Shown here one piece after another: positions 1 through 6,489 of a DNA stretch of 16,795 bases. The notes beneath the pieces are model-generated. The model saw only the letters and a program-made list of their open reading frames with translations, was not told the DNA's origin and did not search any database. The stretch comes from Candidatus Fermentibacterales bacterium (GTDB taxonomy: Bacteria > Fermentibacterota > Fermentibacteria > Fermentibacterales > JAFGKQ01): NCBI GenBank assembly GCA_016928495.1, contig JAFGKQ010000280.1, positions 1-16,795 on the forward strand. The letters are read 5' to 3'. The position numbers were made by a program, and so were the translations under genes. Position 1 is the first letter of the stretch. The number at the start of each line of letters is the position of its first letter.

Positions 1-64
1 CTGCCTGAAGACAGAGGCCCGTCTCATGACCACCCTCGGAAGGCATCCGAGGCTGGGGGAGTAG
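1..64 (+). CDS. C-terminal end of an upstream gene (partial)
   Basis: The frame beginning at base 2 is open from the window edge to a TAG at 62-64 and gives about 20 residues, starting CLKTEARL and ending RLGE. Its third codon positions are mostly G or C, like the real genes here. The other frame that stays open (to a TGA at 70-72) has mixed third positions and looks less like coding sequence. The fragment is too short to identify. Its stop lies 4 bases before a possible CTG start of the next gene, which suggests one transcript. Inference from codon bias only. Confidence 0.45.
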   Translation, partial: CLKTEARLMTTLGRHPRLGE

Positions 65-68
65 CAGC

Positions 69-2627
69 CTGAAGCGCAGCCGCATTCCTATGCTGGGAAC
101 CTGCTCCTTCGTGGCAGGGGTCGGGCTGCTGCTGTCCCAGATAGTCTGGAACCGTCAGATGCTCATCCTCGTCGGAGGAAGCGTCGACGCGGCTGCCTCC
201 GTTCTCTCGGCGTTCATGCTGGGCCTGGCGGCGGGCAGCATGCTTCTGGGGCGGCTGGCGCAGCGGTCCAGGCGGCCCGCGTCGCTCCTGAGGGCGGTCC
301 TGCTCCTTGCCTCCGGCTTCTCTCTGCTGCCGTACGTGCTATCGGTCCCCGCCCTGGGAGCCTACTCGGCCCTTCGGGGCTCCTTCCTGCCGCATTCCCT
401 TCTCAGGCTGGCCGTGAGCCTCCTGATCGTGTTCCCGGCCACCTTCTGCGCGGGCGGCATCATCCCCATCATGGCCAGGCTCATCCAGCGCGGCCCGCGC
501 CCCGCGGCCCGAGAGAGCGGCAGGCTCTACGGGCTCCACACCCTCGGATCCGCTCTGGGGGGTCTGGCGGCGGGTTTCGTGCTGCTCGAGCTGATGGGCG
601 CGCTGTTGACACTGCTCTCGGGCATGGCGCTGCTGCTCGCGTCCGCGGTCATCGCACCCTCCGGCGCCGCCGGGGAGAGCGGGGGTGGTGGGGTGGAAGA
701 GCGCCGGGGCACGTCCCGCGGCTCCGGTCCGGGTGCGTTCTTCCTTGCTGTCTACGGTTTCAGCGGCATGCTCGCCCTCGGGTACGAGCTGGTCTGGACC
801 AGGCAGCTCACCTTCGTCCTGGGCAACAGCACCTACGCCTTCGCGCTGATGGGCTCGGTGGTTCTCGCCGGCCTGGGGTCCGGCGCCCTGCTGGGCCAGG
901 CGATGATCGCGAGGACATCGAGGCCCGTGTCGAGCCTCGGATTGGTCGAGATCGTGCTGGGCATCTCCAGCCTGCTTCCGCTCGTCAGCCTCGGGTGGTT
1001 CCAGCCCTTTGCGGACCAGATCTACTCCGGTGCAAGCTGGGAGCTCTCGATGACAGCGCGGCTCGTCGCAGTCCTGCTCTTCATGCTTCCTTCGACTGCC
1101 TGCATGGGTGCGACCTTCCCTCTGATGGTCGGCGCCTCTGCCCGGAGGGACAGGATGGGAGAGGACGTCGGCGCCCTGTCGATGGCGAACTCCCTGGGAG
1201 CGGCAGTGGGGCCGGTGCTCGCCTCGATGGTCCTGTTCAGGGTCTTCGGGGTCACGTCGACGACAGGAGTCCTGGCCTCGGGCAGCCTCCTGATCGGCGG
1301 CGCGCTGCTCCTTCGCGACGGACGAAAGCTCGCGGCTGCCCTGGCCGTGGCTCCAGGGATCCCCGTCGTCTGGCTGCTGGTCGGAGCTGGGACCCCTCCC
1401 GGCACTATCTCCCCGTTTCCCGATGGTGAGTTGCTCTTCTTCGAGGAGGACAGGACTGCCACGATATCGGTCTTCGGAAGGGAGTGGGACGGCTACCGCA
1501 GCCTCAGGATCAATGGCGTGGAAGAGGTCCCCATCGATCAGGCCTCCCTCGAAGCGTTCTACCTGCTCGGCAACCTGCCATTCTCCTACGCTCCGGGAGC
1601 GGACAGAGTGCTGGTGGTCGCACTCGGCGGCGGCATTACGGCCGGGGCCGTGCTGGACCATCCCGTGGACACGCTCGTCTGCGTCGAGCTGTGCCCCGCG
1701 CTGGTCGAGGCCTCCGCTCTGTTCGAGCGCGAGAACGGACGTCCCGAGAGGGACCCTCGCTTCCGTCTCGTCGGGGATGATGGCAGGAACTACATGGCTG
1801 CCGGCGGCTCGGGTGACTGGGACATCGTGGTGTGTGACGCGACCCATCCCGGGTCCGCCGATAGCTGGGTCCTCTATACGGAGGAGTTCTACGAGGATGT
1901 CCGGGAACGGCTGTGCCCGGGCGGGATCGCCGCGCAGTGGGTGCCTCTCCATCAGCTGCCGTGCAGGGAGCTCGAGCGGATACTGGCCACCTGGGCCCGC
2001 TGCTTCGATCACTGCGCCGTCCATCTTGCGGGAGGCCGGCATGCCATACTGATCGGCTCGAGAGACCCTCTCGTGATGGATATCCACGCCATGCTCCCGG
2101 GGGATGCTCTCGACAGACTCGAGAGCGTGGCGCTCACGCCGGGCGACCGGGACTACATGGCCCCGGTCATCGGAGCGGAGGACATGGTGCGTATCAGGGA
2201 CCTCCCCGTTCGCTCGAACACCGATGATCTCGCCCCATGCCAGTTCCTCAGGCGGAGGGTGCCTCGGGATCCGCAGGCCACGATCTCGCCCAACGCCGCG
2301 CTTCTGATCTCGCTTGGCGGCTCGTCCTCCCAGGTCGGCCAGGCATCCAGGGTAAGGGAGGGCCAGATCCTGTACTGGATGGCCGAGCTTCCCGCCGCGG
2401 CAGAGGTCCTGTCGACGGCGACCGGACGCATTGCCTCCAGATGGCAGTCGGTCTGTCTCACCAGCGCGGCCGAGACGGCGCTGCTCGCCGGCAGGACGCA
2501 GGACGCGCTCCTCCTGTGTTCCGGGGCTGTCGAGGCCGACAGCAGCTTCCAGCGGGCGCGGGACCTCCAGATCCGGATCCGGAATGCCTGCGAGGGTAGC
2601 GAGCGGGCCTCCTCCCCTCCATACTAG
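69..2627 (+). CDS. Membrane-fused spermidine synthase-like protein
   Basis: A large inner-membrane protein with a cytosolic SpeE-like Rossmann domain. Residues are counted from ATG 90. Residues 1-190 and 215-430 hold about 12-13 hydrophobic helices in two related halves (15-81 resembles 231-297, with VWNRQ matching VWTRQ). The halves are joined by a polar Gly/Glu/Arg linker. The methyltransferase-like core follows: nucleotide-binding ALGGG (511-515), VELCP, GDDGRNY, then DIVVCDATHP (578-587). In true spermidine synthases the last motif reads D-x-x-D; here the second Asp is His586, so classical aminopropyl transfer is doubtful. The last 100 residues are helical and TPR-like. Start: ATG 90 has no ribosome site, whereas GGGGA at 56-60 sits 8 bases before an in-frame CTG at 69. 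That start would add a basic KRSR segment before helix 1. I chose CTG 69; ATG 90 is the conservative alternative. Known relatives are common in GC-rich bacteria, with unclear substrates. Confidence 0.8.
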   Translation: MKRSRIPMLGTCSFVAGVGLLLSQIVWNRQMLILVGGSVDAAASVLSAFMLGLAAGSMLLGRLAQRSRRPASLLRAVLLLASGFSLLPYVLSVPALGAYSALRGSFLPHSLLRLAVSLLIVFPATFCAGGIIPIMARLIQRGPRPAARESGRLYGLHTLGSALGGLAAGFVLLELMGALLTLLSGMALLLASAVIAPSGAAGESGGGGVEERRGTSRGSGPGAFFLAVYGFSGMLALGYELVWTRQLTFVLGNSTYAFALMGSVVLAGLGSGALLGQAMIARTSRPVSSLGLVEIVLGISSLLPLVSLGWFQPFADQIYSGASWELSMTARLVAVLLFMLPSTACMGATFPLMVGASARRDRMGEDVGALSMANSLGAAVGPVLASMVLFRVFGVTSTTGVLASGSLLIGGALLLRDGRKLAAALAVAPGIPVVWLLVGAGTPPGTISPFPDGELLFFEEDRTATISVFGREWDGYRSLRINGVEEVPIDQASLEAFYLLGNLPFSYAPGADRVLVVALGGGITAGAVLDHPVDTLVCVELCPALVEASALFERENGRPERDPRFRLVGDDGRNYMAAGGSGDWDIVVCDATHPGSADSWVLYTEEFYEDVRERLCPGGIAAQWVPLHQLPCRELERILATWARCFDHCAVHLAGGRHAILIGSRDPLVMDIHAMLPGDALDRLESVALTPGDRDYMAPVIGAEDMVRIRDLPVRSNTDDLAPCQFLRRRVPRDPQATISPNAALLISLGGSSSQVGQASRVREGQILYWMAELPAAAEVLSTATGRIASRWQSVCLTSAAETALLAGRTQDALLLCSGAVEADSSFQRARDLQIRIRNACEGSERASSPPY

Positions 2628-2642
2628 TCCGGGAAGCCGAAC

Positions 2643-2664
2643 GCCCTGGCGACCGCGCCAGGGC
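2643..2664 (+). terminator. GC-rich hairpin after the SpeE-like gene
   Basis: GCCCTGGCG (2643-2651) pairs perfectly with CGCCAGGGC (2656-2664) around the tetraloop ACCG. It starts 15 bases after the stop of the SpeE-like gene and ends 26 bases before the GYD gene. No run of T follows, so it is either a terminator of the non-U-tract kind, an mRNA-stabilising stem, or a partial attenuator between the two genes. Confidence 0.45.
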
Positions 2665-2690
2665 AGGACAGATCAGGGAGGACCGGGATC

Positions 2691-2993
2691 ATGCCGACTT
2701 TCGTACTGATGACCAGACTCACCGCCGATGCCATCAGGGATGCCCAGGGCAGGAAGGCGGCGGGCAAGGAATGGATCAGAAGGGTCAGGGAGCTCTGTCC
2801 GGACGTGGTGTGGAAGGCCCACTACGCGATACTGGGCCCCTACGACTTCATGGACATCTACGAGGCCCCCGACGCGGAGACCGCGCACAAGGTCTCTCTC
2901 ATATCGAGGTCGGGGGGCGCCATCGTTGCCGAGAGCTGGCTCGCCGAGCCATATGACGGGTTCCTGAAGCTGCTGGAGCAGGTGCAGAGCTAG
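2691..2993 (+). CDS. GYD-domain small protein
   Basis: A complete 100-residue protein. It opens with the typical MPTFVLMTRLT strand and has HYAILGPYDFMDIYEAPD near residues 43-60, where GPYD corresponds to the GYD signature of PF08734. The fold is a ferredoxin-like alpha/beta sandwich related to the Lrp/AsnC ligand-binding (RAM) and dimeric alpha-beta-barrel families. No DNA-binding domain is present. The ribosome site AGGGAGGA (2675-2682) lies 8 bases before ATG 2691. The molecular role of GYD proteins is not established; small-ligand sensing or a subunit role is only inference. It follows the SpeE-like gene after a hairpin and may share its transcript. Confidence 0.85.
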   Translation: MPTFVLMTRLTADAIRDAQGRKAAGKEWIRRVRELCPDVVWKAHYAILGPYDFMDIYEAPDAETAHKVSLISRSGGAIVAESWLAEPYDGFLKLLEQVQS

Positions 2994-3009
2994 GCCGACC
3001 CGAGAATCT

Positions 3010-3038
3010 GTTACACAGTGTTACTTCCCGTGTATAGA
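3010..3038 (+). promoter_or_regulatory. Candidate sigma-70 promoter with direct-repeat operator
   Basis: An AT-richer island in a GC-rich window, ahead of the Spy-like gene. GTTACA (3010-3015, four of six to TTGACA) and TATAGA (3033-3038, five of six to TATAAT) are 17 bases apart. Overlapping the -35 is a direct repeat, GTTAC (3010-3014) and GTTAC (3020-3024), separated by 5 bases and so in 10-bp register. That is the architecture of OmpR/CpxR-type sites, although the half-site differs from the E. coli CpxR GTAAA. The same bases also form an imperfect inverted repeat, GTTACAC-A-GTGTTAC. Predicted by eye. Confidence 0.45.
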
Positions 3039-3088
3039 AGGTTTTCCCCGGGCCAGGATCTTCCCGGTGAAGGGAAAGGAGGCCGTTC

Positions 3089-3649
3089 ATGAAAACGCAA
3101 CACGGCCCGAAGATACTAACCGAAGGCTCCGGTCGCTCTCGTTCCCCGCTCTGCGTCGTGCTCGCGCTGGTCCTGTTGCTTCCGGCCTCGGCTCTCGCCC
3201 AGGGATACGGTCCCCCGCCCGGGGGAGGCATGGGGCCCGGCCCGGGCACGCATCACGAGATGCGCGAGGGGCCCGGTCCGGAAGGCGGCATGCCGATGGA
3301 GTTCCAGAGGCTCCATCGTCTGCTCGCGGTCCTCGATCTGACCGAGGACCAGAGGGAGTCGATCGAGCAGATAGTCGCCTCCGCCAGAGAGGGGATCGCG
3401 GCGATAAGGGAGTCCCGCGAGGGAGAGGTGTTCTCCCCGTCAGACTTCGGGGTTCTCTTCGCGCGCGAGGACCTGAGCATCGCGGATCTCGAGCAGTACT
3501 TCGACAGAGGCTCGGACTTCCGCGAGGAAGTGCTCTCCGTCGTTCTGGAGAGCCTGGTCGACATACATGATGTGCTCGACTCGGAGCAGCTTTCGCGGAT
3601 CGAGCTGCTCTGCGAGCTCGCCGAGATCGCGGGCCCCGGGAGGATCTGA
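3089..3649 (+). CDS. Spy/CpxP-like periplasmic protein (LTxxQ motif)
   Basis: A 186-residue secreted protein. A basic N-terminus is followed by the hydrophobic stretch LCVVLALVLLLPASALA and a probable signal-peptidase I cut after Ala37 (ALA-Q). The mature protein begins with a flexible Gly/Pro/Met/His-rich segment (about 40-70). It continues as a helical domain with LDLTEDQRESIEQIV, whose LTEDQ (84-88) is the LTxxQ signature of Spy, CpxP and related periplasmic chaperones or metal-stress proteins. A second, degenerate copy, LDSEQLSRI, lies at 163-171, as expected for this family's paired motifs. A strong ribosome site AAAGGAGG (3075-3082) sits 6 bases before ATG 3089. It has its own candidate promoter and a hairpin after it, so it is probably monocistronic and stress-regulated. 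Chaperone versus metal-binding role cannot be told apart here. Confidence 0.8.
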   Translation: MKTQHGPKILTEGSGRSRSPLCVVLALVLLLPASALAQGYGPPPGGGMGPGPGTHHEMREGPGPEGGMPMEFQRLHRLLAVLDLTEDQRESIEQIVASAREGIAAIRESREGEVFSPSDFGVLFAREDLSIADLEQYFDRGSDFREEVLSVVLESLVDIHDVLDSEQLSRIELLCELAEIAGPGRI

Positions 3650-3679
3650 CCGGCAGCCCACAGCGCCTGCTACGCACGG

Positions 3680-3717
3680 GCGCTTCCGGGCCGGGCATAG
3701 ACCCGGCCCGGAAGCGC
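3680..3717 (+). terminator. Perfect 16-bp hairpin after the Spy-like gene
   Basis: GCGCTTCCGGGCCGGG (3680-3695) is exactly complementary to 3702-3717 across the loop CATAGA. It lies 30 bases after the Spy-like stop and 26 bases before the lipoprotein start. It has the strength of an intrinsic terminator but no T-run on either side. It probably ends the Spy-like transcript or protects its 3' end. Confidence 0.6.
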
Positions 3718-3743
3718 GCATCGATGGACGGGGGTGGATCGAG

Positions 3744-4631
3744 ATGACTGGGAAGTTCCCGATCGCCGCATGGGCGGCAGCGATCCTCGCGGCGGTTCTG
3801 GCCGGCTGCGCGCAGGGTCCGGAGATGAGCGACGATGACTACATCTACCAGCTTCTCTGGCAGAGCGATGTTGCAGGGATGAGCGCGCTGGACGGGTATG
3901 GGGGAACCGATGGCGGGGACCGTGATGTCGCCGTTCCCCAGTCCTGGTACAGACAGCAGACCTCCTATGGCGGTTTCTCGGTCCAGCTCGAGAACGACCC
4001 GGCGATGGGCGTCTGCACCGTCACCGTCAGTCACGGACTGGTGGGTGAGCTGCTAATAGACGTGGTCTGGGACGACACCCTGGACTACGGCGAGAAGCCG
4101 GTGAACGTCATGCGCACGCGAAGAGCGATCGTCGAGAGGAGGGAGGAGTCCACCCAGTATGGAGGCTGGGTCCTCACTCACATCACCGCCGCGGACTACC
4201 TGCTTCAGGGCTCTGTGCAACAGGAGGTCTCGATAACCTCGATGCGCTTCTACGTGGACGGAGAGCTGGCCTGGGAGTGTGATGACCCCGGCGCCTTCTA
4301 CGATGTCGAGACCGGGCTTCCCGAGCTCTCCGAAGGGCAGCTTGTCAGCTTCGAGGCGACAGCCTCGCACTCGAGCCCGGTGTACGTCCCGGAGTTCTTC
4401 GTCTACGTTCATGGGCCATGCCCGGTCTGGCCGAGGCATCTGATGTACGATGACGGGAACTACGGCGACCAGACGGCGGGGGACGGCATCTACACCTACC
4501 AGTGGCACGTGGAGGACACGCTGGAGGACTGGGGCATCGCGGCGGACGTCGTCGATGCCGATACCTTCGCGGATCAGACGGAGGAAGACTACGACTCGGG
4601 CGCCTGGGGGATGCCGGTGAGGAGGATCTGA
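3744..4631 (+). CDS. Lipoprotein of unknown function
   Basis: A 295-residue exported lipoprotein. The frame stays open further upstream, but that part overlaps the Spy-like gene and the hairpin. ATG 3744 is preceded by GGGGGTGG (3730-3737) and begins MTGKFPIAAW, a proper lipoprotein signal whose lipobox LAGC places the acylated Cys at residue 22. Residue +2 is Ala, not Asp, which favours outer-membrane sorting in the E. coli-type Lol rule. The mature part is beta-rich and acidic with many Trp and Tyr. YDDGNYGDQTAGDGIYT (235-251) resembles the Asp/Gly calcium-loop-like segment of choice-of-anchor-X and Ig-like surface domains. I do not recognise a full family. It ends 10 bases before the converging aldo/keto reductase gene. 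Confidence 0.8.
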   Translation: MTGKFPIAAWAAAILAAVLAGCAQGPEMSDDDYIYQLLWQSDVAGMSALDGYGGTDGGDRDVAVPQSWYRQQTSYGGFSVQLENDPAMGVCTVTVSHGLVGELLIDVVWDDTLDYGEKPVNVMRTRRAIVERREESTQYGGWVLTHITAADYLLQGSVQQEVSITSMRFYVDGELAWECDDPGAFYDVETGLPELSEGQLVSFEATASHSSPVYVPEFFVYVHGPCPVWPRHLMYDDGNYGDQTAGDGIYTYQWHVEDTLEDWGIAADVVDADTFADQTEEDYDSGAWGMPVRRI

Positions 4632-4641
4632 GGCCACTCGC

Positions 4642-5784
4642 TCAGCCGGATCCCAGCCTCTCGTGCACCCTGGCGAGGAGCTCCGGGACCCTCAGGCCCT
4701 GTGGGCACCTGCTCTCGCAGTGGCCGCAGGAAGTGCAGGCGTCGGCGCGTGCCTCCCTGCGGATCCAGCCGTATGCGCGCCTCATCCCGTCTAGATCGTC
4801 GTAGAGGTAGGCGCTGTTGAACAGATCGAAGAGGTACGGGATGAGAATCTGCTCTGGACAGGGCAGGCAGTAGCCGCACCCCGTGCAGTCTATGGCCGAC
4901 AGCTTCCTGTACTCGCTCCTCACCTCAGCGACAAGCCCGCGCTCCGGGTCGGAGAGCGTGCCCGGCCCGCTCCTGCAGGCGAACTCGACGTTCTGGCGGA
5001 CCTGCTCCATGCTGGCCATGCCGCTCAGCAGCAGGGATACCTCGGGCTGGTCCCAGACCCACTGCAGCGCCCACTCGACCGCCGACATCCTCCTCGCAGA
5101 GGCCTCCCACAGTCTTCGGACCCCCTCGGGGGGCCGCCGTGAGAGCTGGCCTCCGCGCAGAGGCTCCATCGCGATCACCGCGATGCCCCTGGATGCGGCA
5201 TACCTGACGCCGTCGGCGCCGGCCTGTCTGTCCACGTCCATGTAGTTGTACTGGAGCATGCAGCAGGACCAGCCGTCCCAGGCATCGATGATGTGCCTGA
5301 AGTCCTCCGGACCATCGTGGAAAGAGAAGCCGAGCCTCGAGATCTCTCCGTCCGCCATTCTCCGCGCCGCCCAGTCGAGCACCCCGAGGCCCGAGAGCTT
5401 CTCCCAGCTCTGGTGATCCAGACCATGGAGCAGATAGATATCGAAGCTGTCCCTCCTCAGACGGGCCAGTTGTTCCTCGAAGAACCTGTCCATGTCGTCT
5501 CGAGACTCGATCTTCCAGGACGGGAGCTTGGTGGAGAGCAAGACATGCCCGGGTCGGCGCCGCTCGAGGTACCTGCCCAGGAACCTCTCGCTCTCTCCTG
5601 CATGGTAGGGATAGGCGGTATCCAGGAGGTTGACGCCGTGATCAATAGCATAGTCGAGCATCGCGGAGGACAGGTCCTCGTCGATGCTGGAAGGGCTGCC
5701 GGGCTTCAGGAGCGGAAGACGCATGGCTCCGAAGCCGAGAGCGGACGGGTGCCACTCCTCGCTGCCGAATGATCTGTAACGCAT
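4642..5784 (-). CDS. Aldo/keto reductase with C-terminal 2x[4Fe-4S] ferredoxin domain
   Basis: A 380-residue oxidoreductase. The TIM-barrel has the expected catalytic tetrad: Asp55 (LLDTAYPY), Tyr60 (Tyr58 less likely), Lys86 (STKLP) and His120 (LLHGLD). The NAD(P)H-binding end carries SLLLSGMASMEQVRQN. After about residue 295 comes a ferredoxin-like tail with two Cys clusters: Cys300, 303, 306 and 309 (CTGCGYCLPCP) and Cys350, 353, 356 and 360 (CTSCGHCESRCP). This architecture is a known AKR subgroup in anaerobes and facultative bacteria, usually labelled 4Fe-4S-binding aldo/keto reductase. The substrate is unknown. The Fe-S tail suggests electron exchange with a ferredoxin-type partner. The start is ATG 5784, with AGG overlapping the stop of the DUF1232 gene just upstream (8-base gap), so the two genes form an operon. 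Confidence 0.93.
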   Translation of the reverse strand: MRYRSFGSEEWHPSALGFGAMRLPLLKPGSPSSIDEDLSSAMLDYAIDHGVNLLDTAYPYHAGESERFLGRYLERRRPGHVLLSTKLPSWKIESRDDMDRFFEEQLARLRRDSFDIYLLHGLDHQSWEKLSGLGVLDWAARRMADGEISRLGFSFHDGPEDFRHIIDAWDGWSCCMLQYNYMDVDRQAGADGVRYAASRGIAVIAMEPLRGGQLSRRPPEGVRRLWEASARRMSAVEWALQWVWDQPEVSLLLSGMASMEQVRQNVEFACRSGPGTLSDPERGLVAEVRSEYRKLSAIDCTGCGYCLPCPEQILIPYLFDLFNSAYLYDDLDGMRRAYGWIRREARADACTSCGHCESRCPQGLRVPELLARVHERLGSG

Positions 5785-5792
5785 TTGCTGGC

Positions 5793-6296
5793 CTACCTGG
5801 CCGCTCTCCTGAGAAGGCCCCGGAAGGCCGGAAGGAACCTCTCGGGGATGAAACTGATGGCGGACTCCAGGGTTGCCAGCAGGTGCCTGAGCGTATCCAG
5901 TATCTCGTCGCTGCCGGTCCAGTGCCTGCGGATCGCCTCGGCGACCTCGGGGCTGTCCCTGTCCAGCAGCCTGTTGAGCGCGATGATGACGATGAAGAGG
6001 TCATCGAGGCAGCCCAGGACAGGGACGAACTCCGGAATGAGATCGACCGGGGAGGCAACGTAGGCAGCCGCAGCGATTAGAGGGCCTTTGAGGCGCGCCG
6101 GGACCTGTCGGTCCAGGAGCAGCCTCATGCACAGGTGAAGCAGGTCCGGCAGGAGCGCAATGCACTCCATGAGAGCCCTCTGGTCGGCGGTCAGAGGGTG
6201 GCCGCCGTCCGACCTCCTCCTGGCGATGTCTCTGAAGACACGTCTCCTGACGACCGAGTAGAGGCCCTCCTTCGTGTTCCTCGCTCGTGCGGTCAT
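5793..6296 (-). CDS. DUF1232 (YkvA-like) membrane protein
   Basis: A 167-residue protein with the DUF1232 core: AAYVASPVDLIPEFVPVLGCLDDLFIVIIALNRLL at about residues 77-111. This includes the hallmark SPVDLIPE (82-89) and the Asp pair 98-99. The core forms one or two membrane-associated helices. The N-terminal third is basic with scattered Arg, the C-terminus (about 130-167) amphipathic. The biochemical role of the family is not established. The start ATG 6296 is preceded on the minus strand by GAGAGG about 7 bases away. It is the first gene of the operon with the Fe-S aldo/keto reductase and is transcribed divergently from fabD. Confidence 0.88.
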   Translation of the reverse strand: MTARARNTKEGLYSVVRRRVFRDIARRRSDGGHPLTADQRALMECIALLPDLLHLCMRLLLDRQVPARLKGPLIAAAAYVASPVDLIPEFVPVLGCLDDLFIVIIALNRLLDRDSPEVAEAIRRHWTGSDEILDTLRHLLATLESAISFIPERFLPAFRGLLRRAAR

Positions 6297-6489
6297 TCCG
6301 AACCTCTCTTGCTGATTCTCCGGGCCCGCGGGCCCGATGGACGTCGAAGCTGGATATGGTCCATGAGCGGTCCCGGGGCAAGAGCCTTGCGCGCGCGCTC
6401 CGGGCTGGTCAGAATCCCCACGTGCGCGAGCGCGGCCGATCGATGGCCGGCAGTAGCTTGGGAACGCTTACCAGAGGGAGTCTGATCCG
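6297..6489. other. Divergent intergenic region between DUF1232 gene and fabD
   Basis: This 193-base gap must carry the promoters for both directions. I see no convincing -35/-10 pair on either strand and no good small gene. The one clear structure is a perfect 16-bp palindrome, CGGGCCCGCGGGCCCG, at 6321-6336, annotated separately. GGGAG (6476-6480) is the fabD ribosome site. Confidence 0.6.
6321..6336. repeat. Perfect 16-bp GC palindrome
   Basis: CGGGCCCGCGGGCCCG equals its own reverse complement and is also two head-to-tail copies of CGGGCCCG. It sits 24 bases upstream of the DUF1232 start and 153 bases upstream of fabD. It could be a dimer-binding operator or simply GC-rich chance. Confidence 0.45.

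Noticed and set aside
339-2087. A 582-codon open frame on the minus strand opposite the SpeE-like gene
   Set aside because: It is rich in Arg, Gly, Pro, His and Gln with no domain signature, and it mirrors the codon bias of the plus-strand gene, which has clear membrane and Rossmann motifs.
3567-3743. Upstream extension of the lipoprotein frame
   Set aside because: It overlaps the Spy-like gene and the 16-bp hairpin, and would bury the lipoprotein signal sequence inside the protein.
4623-4655. Possible bidirectional terminator between the lipoprotein and aldo/keto reductase genes (GGATC-TGAG ... CTCA-GCC-GGATCC)
   Set aside because: The pairing is interrupted and the core stem is only 4 bp, so it is within chance for this base composition.
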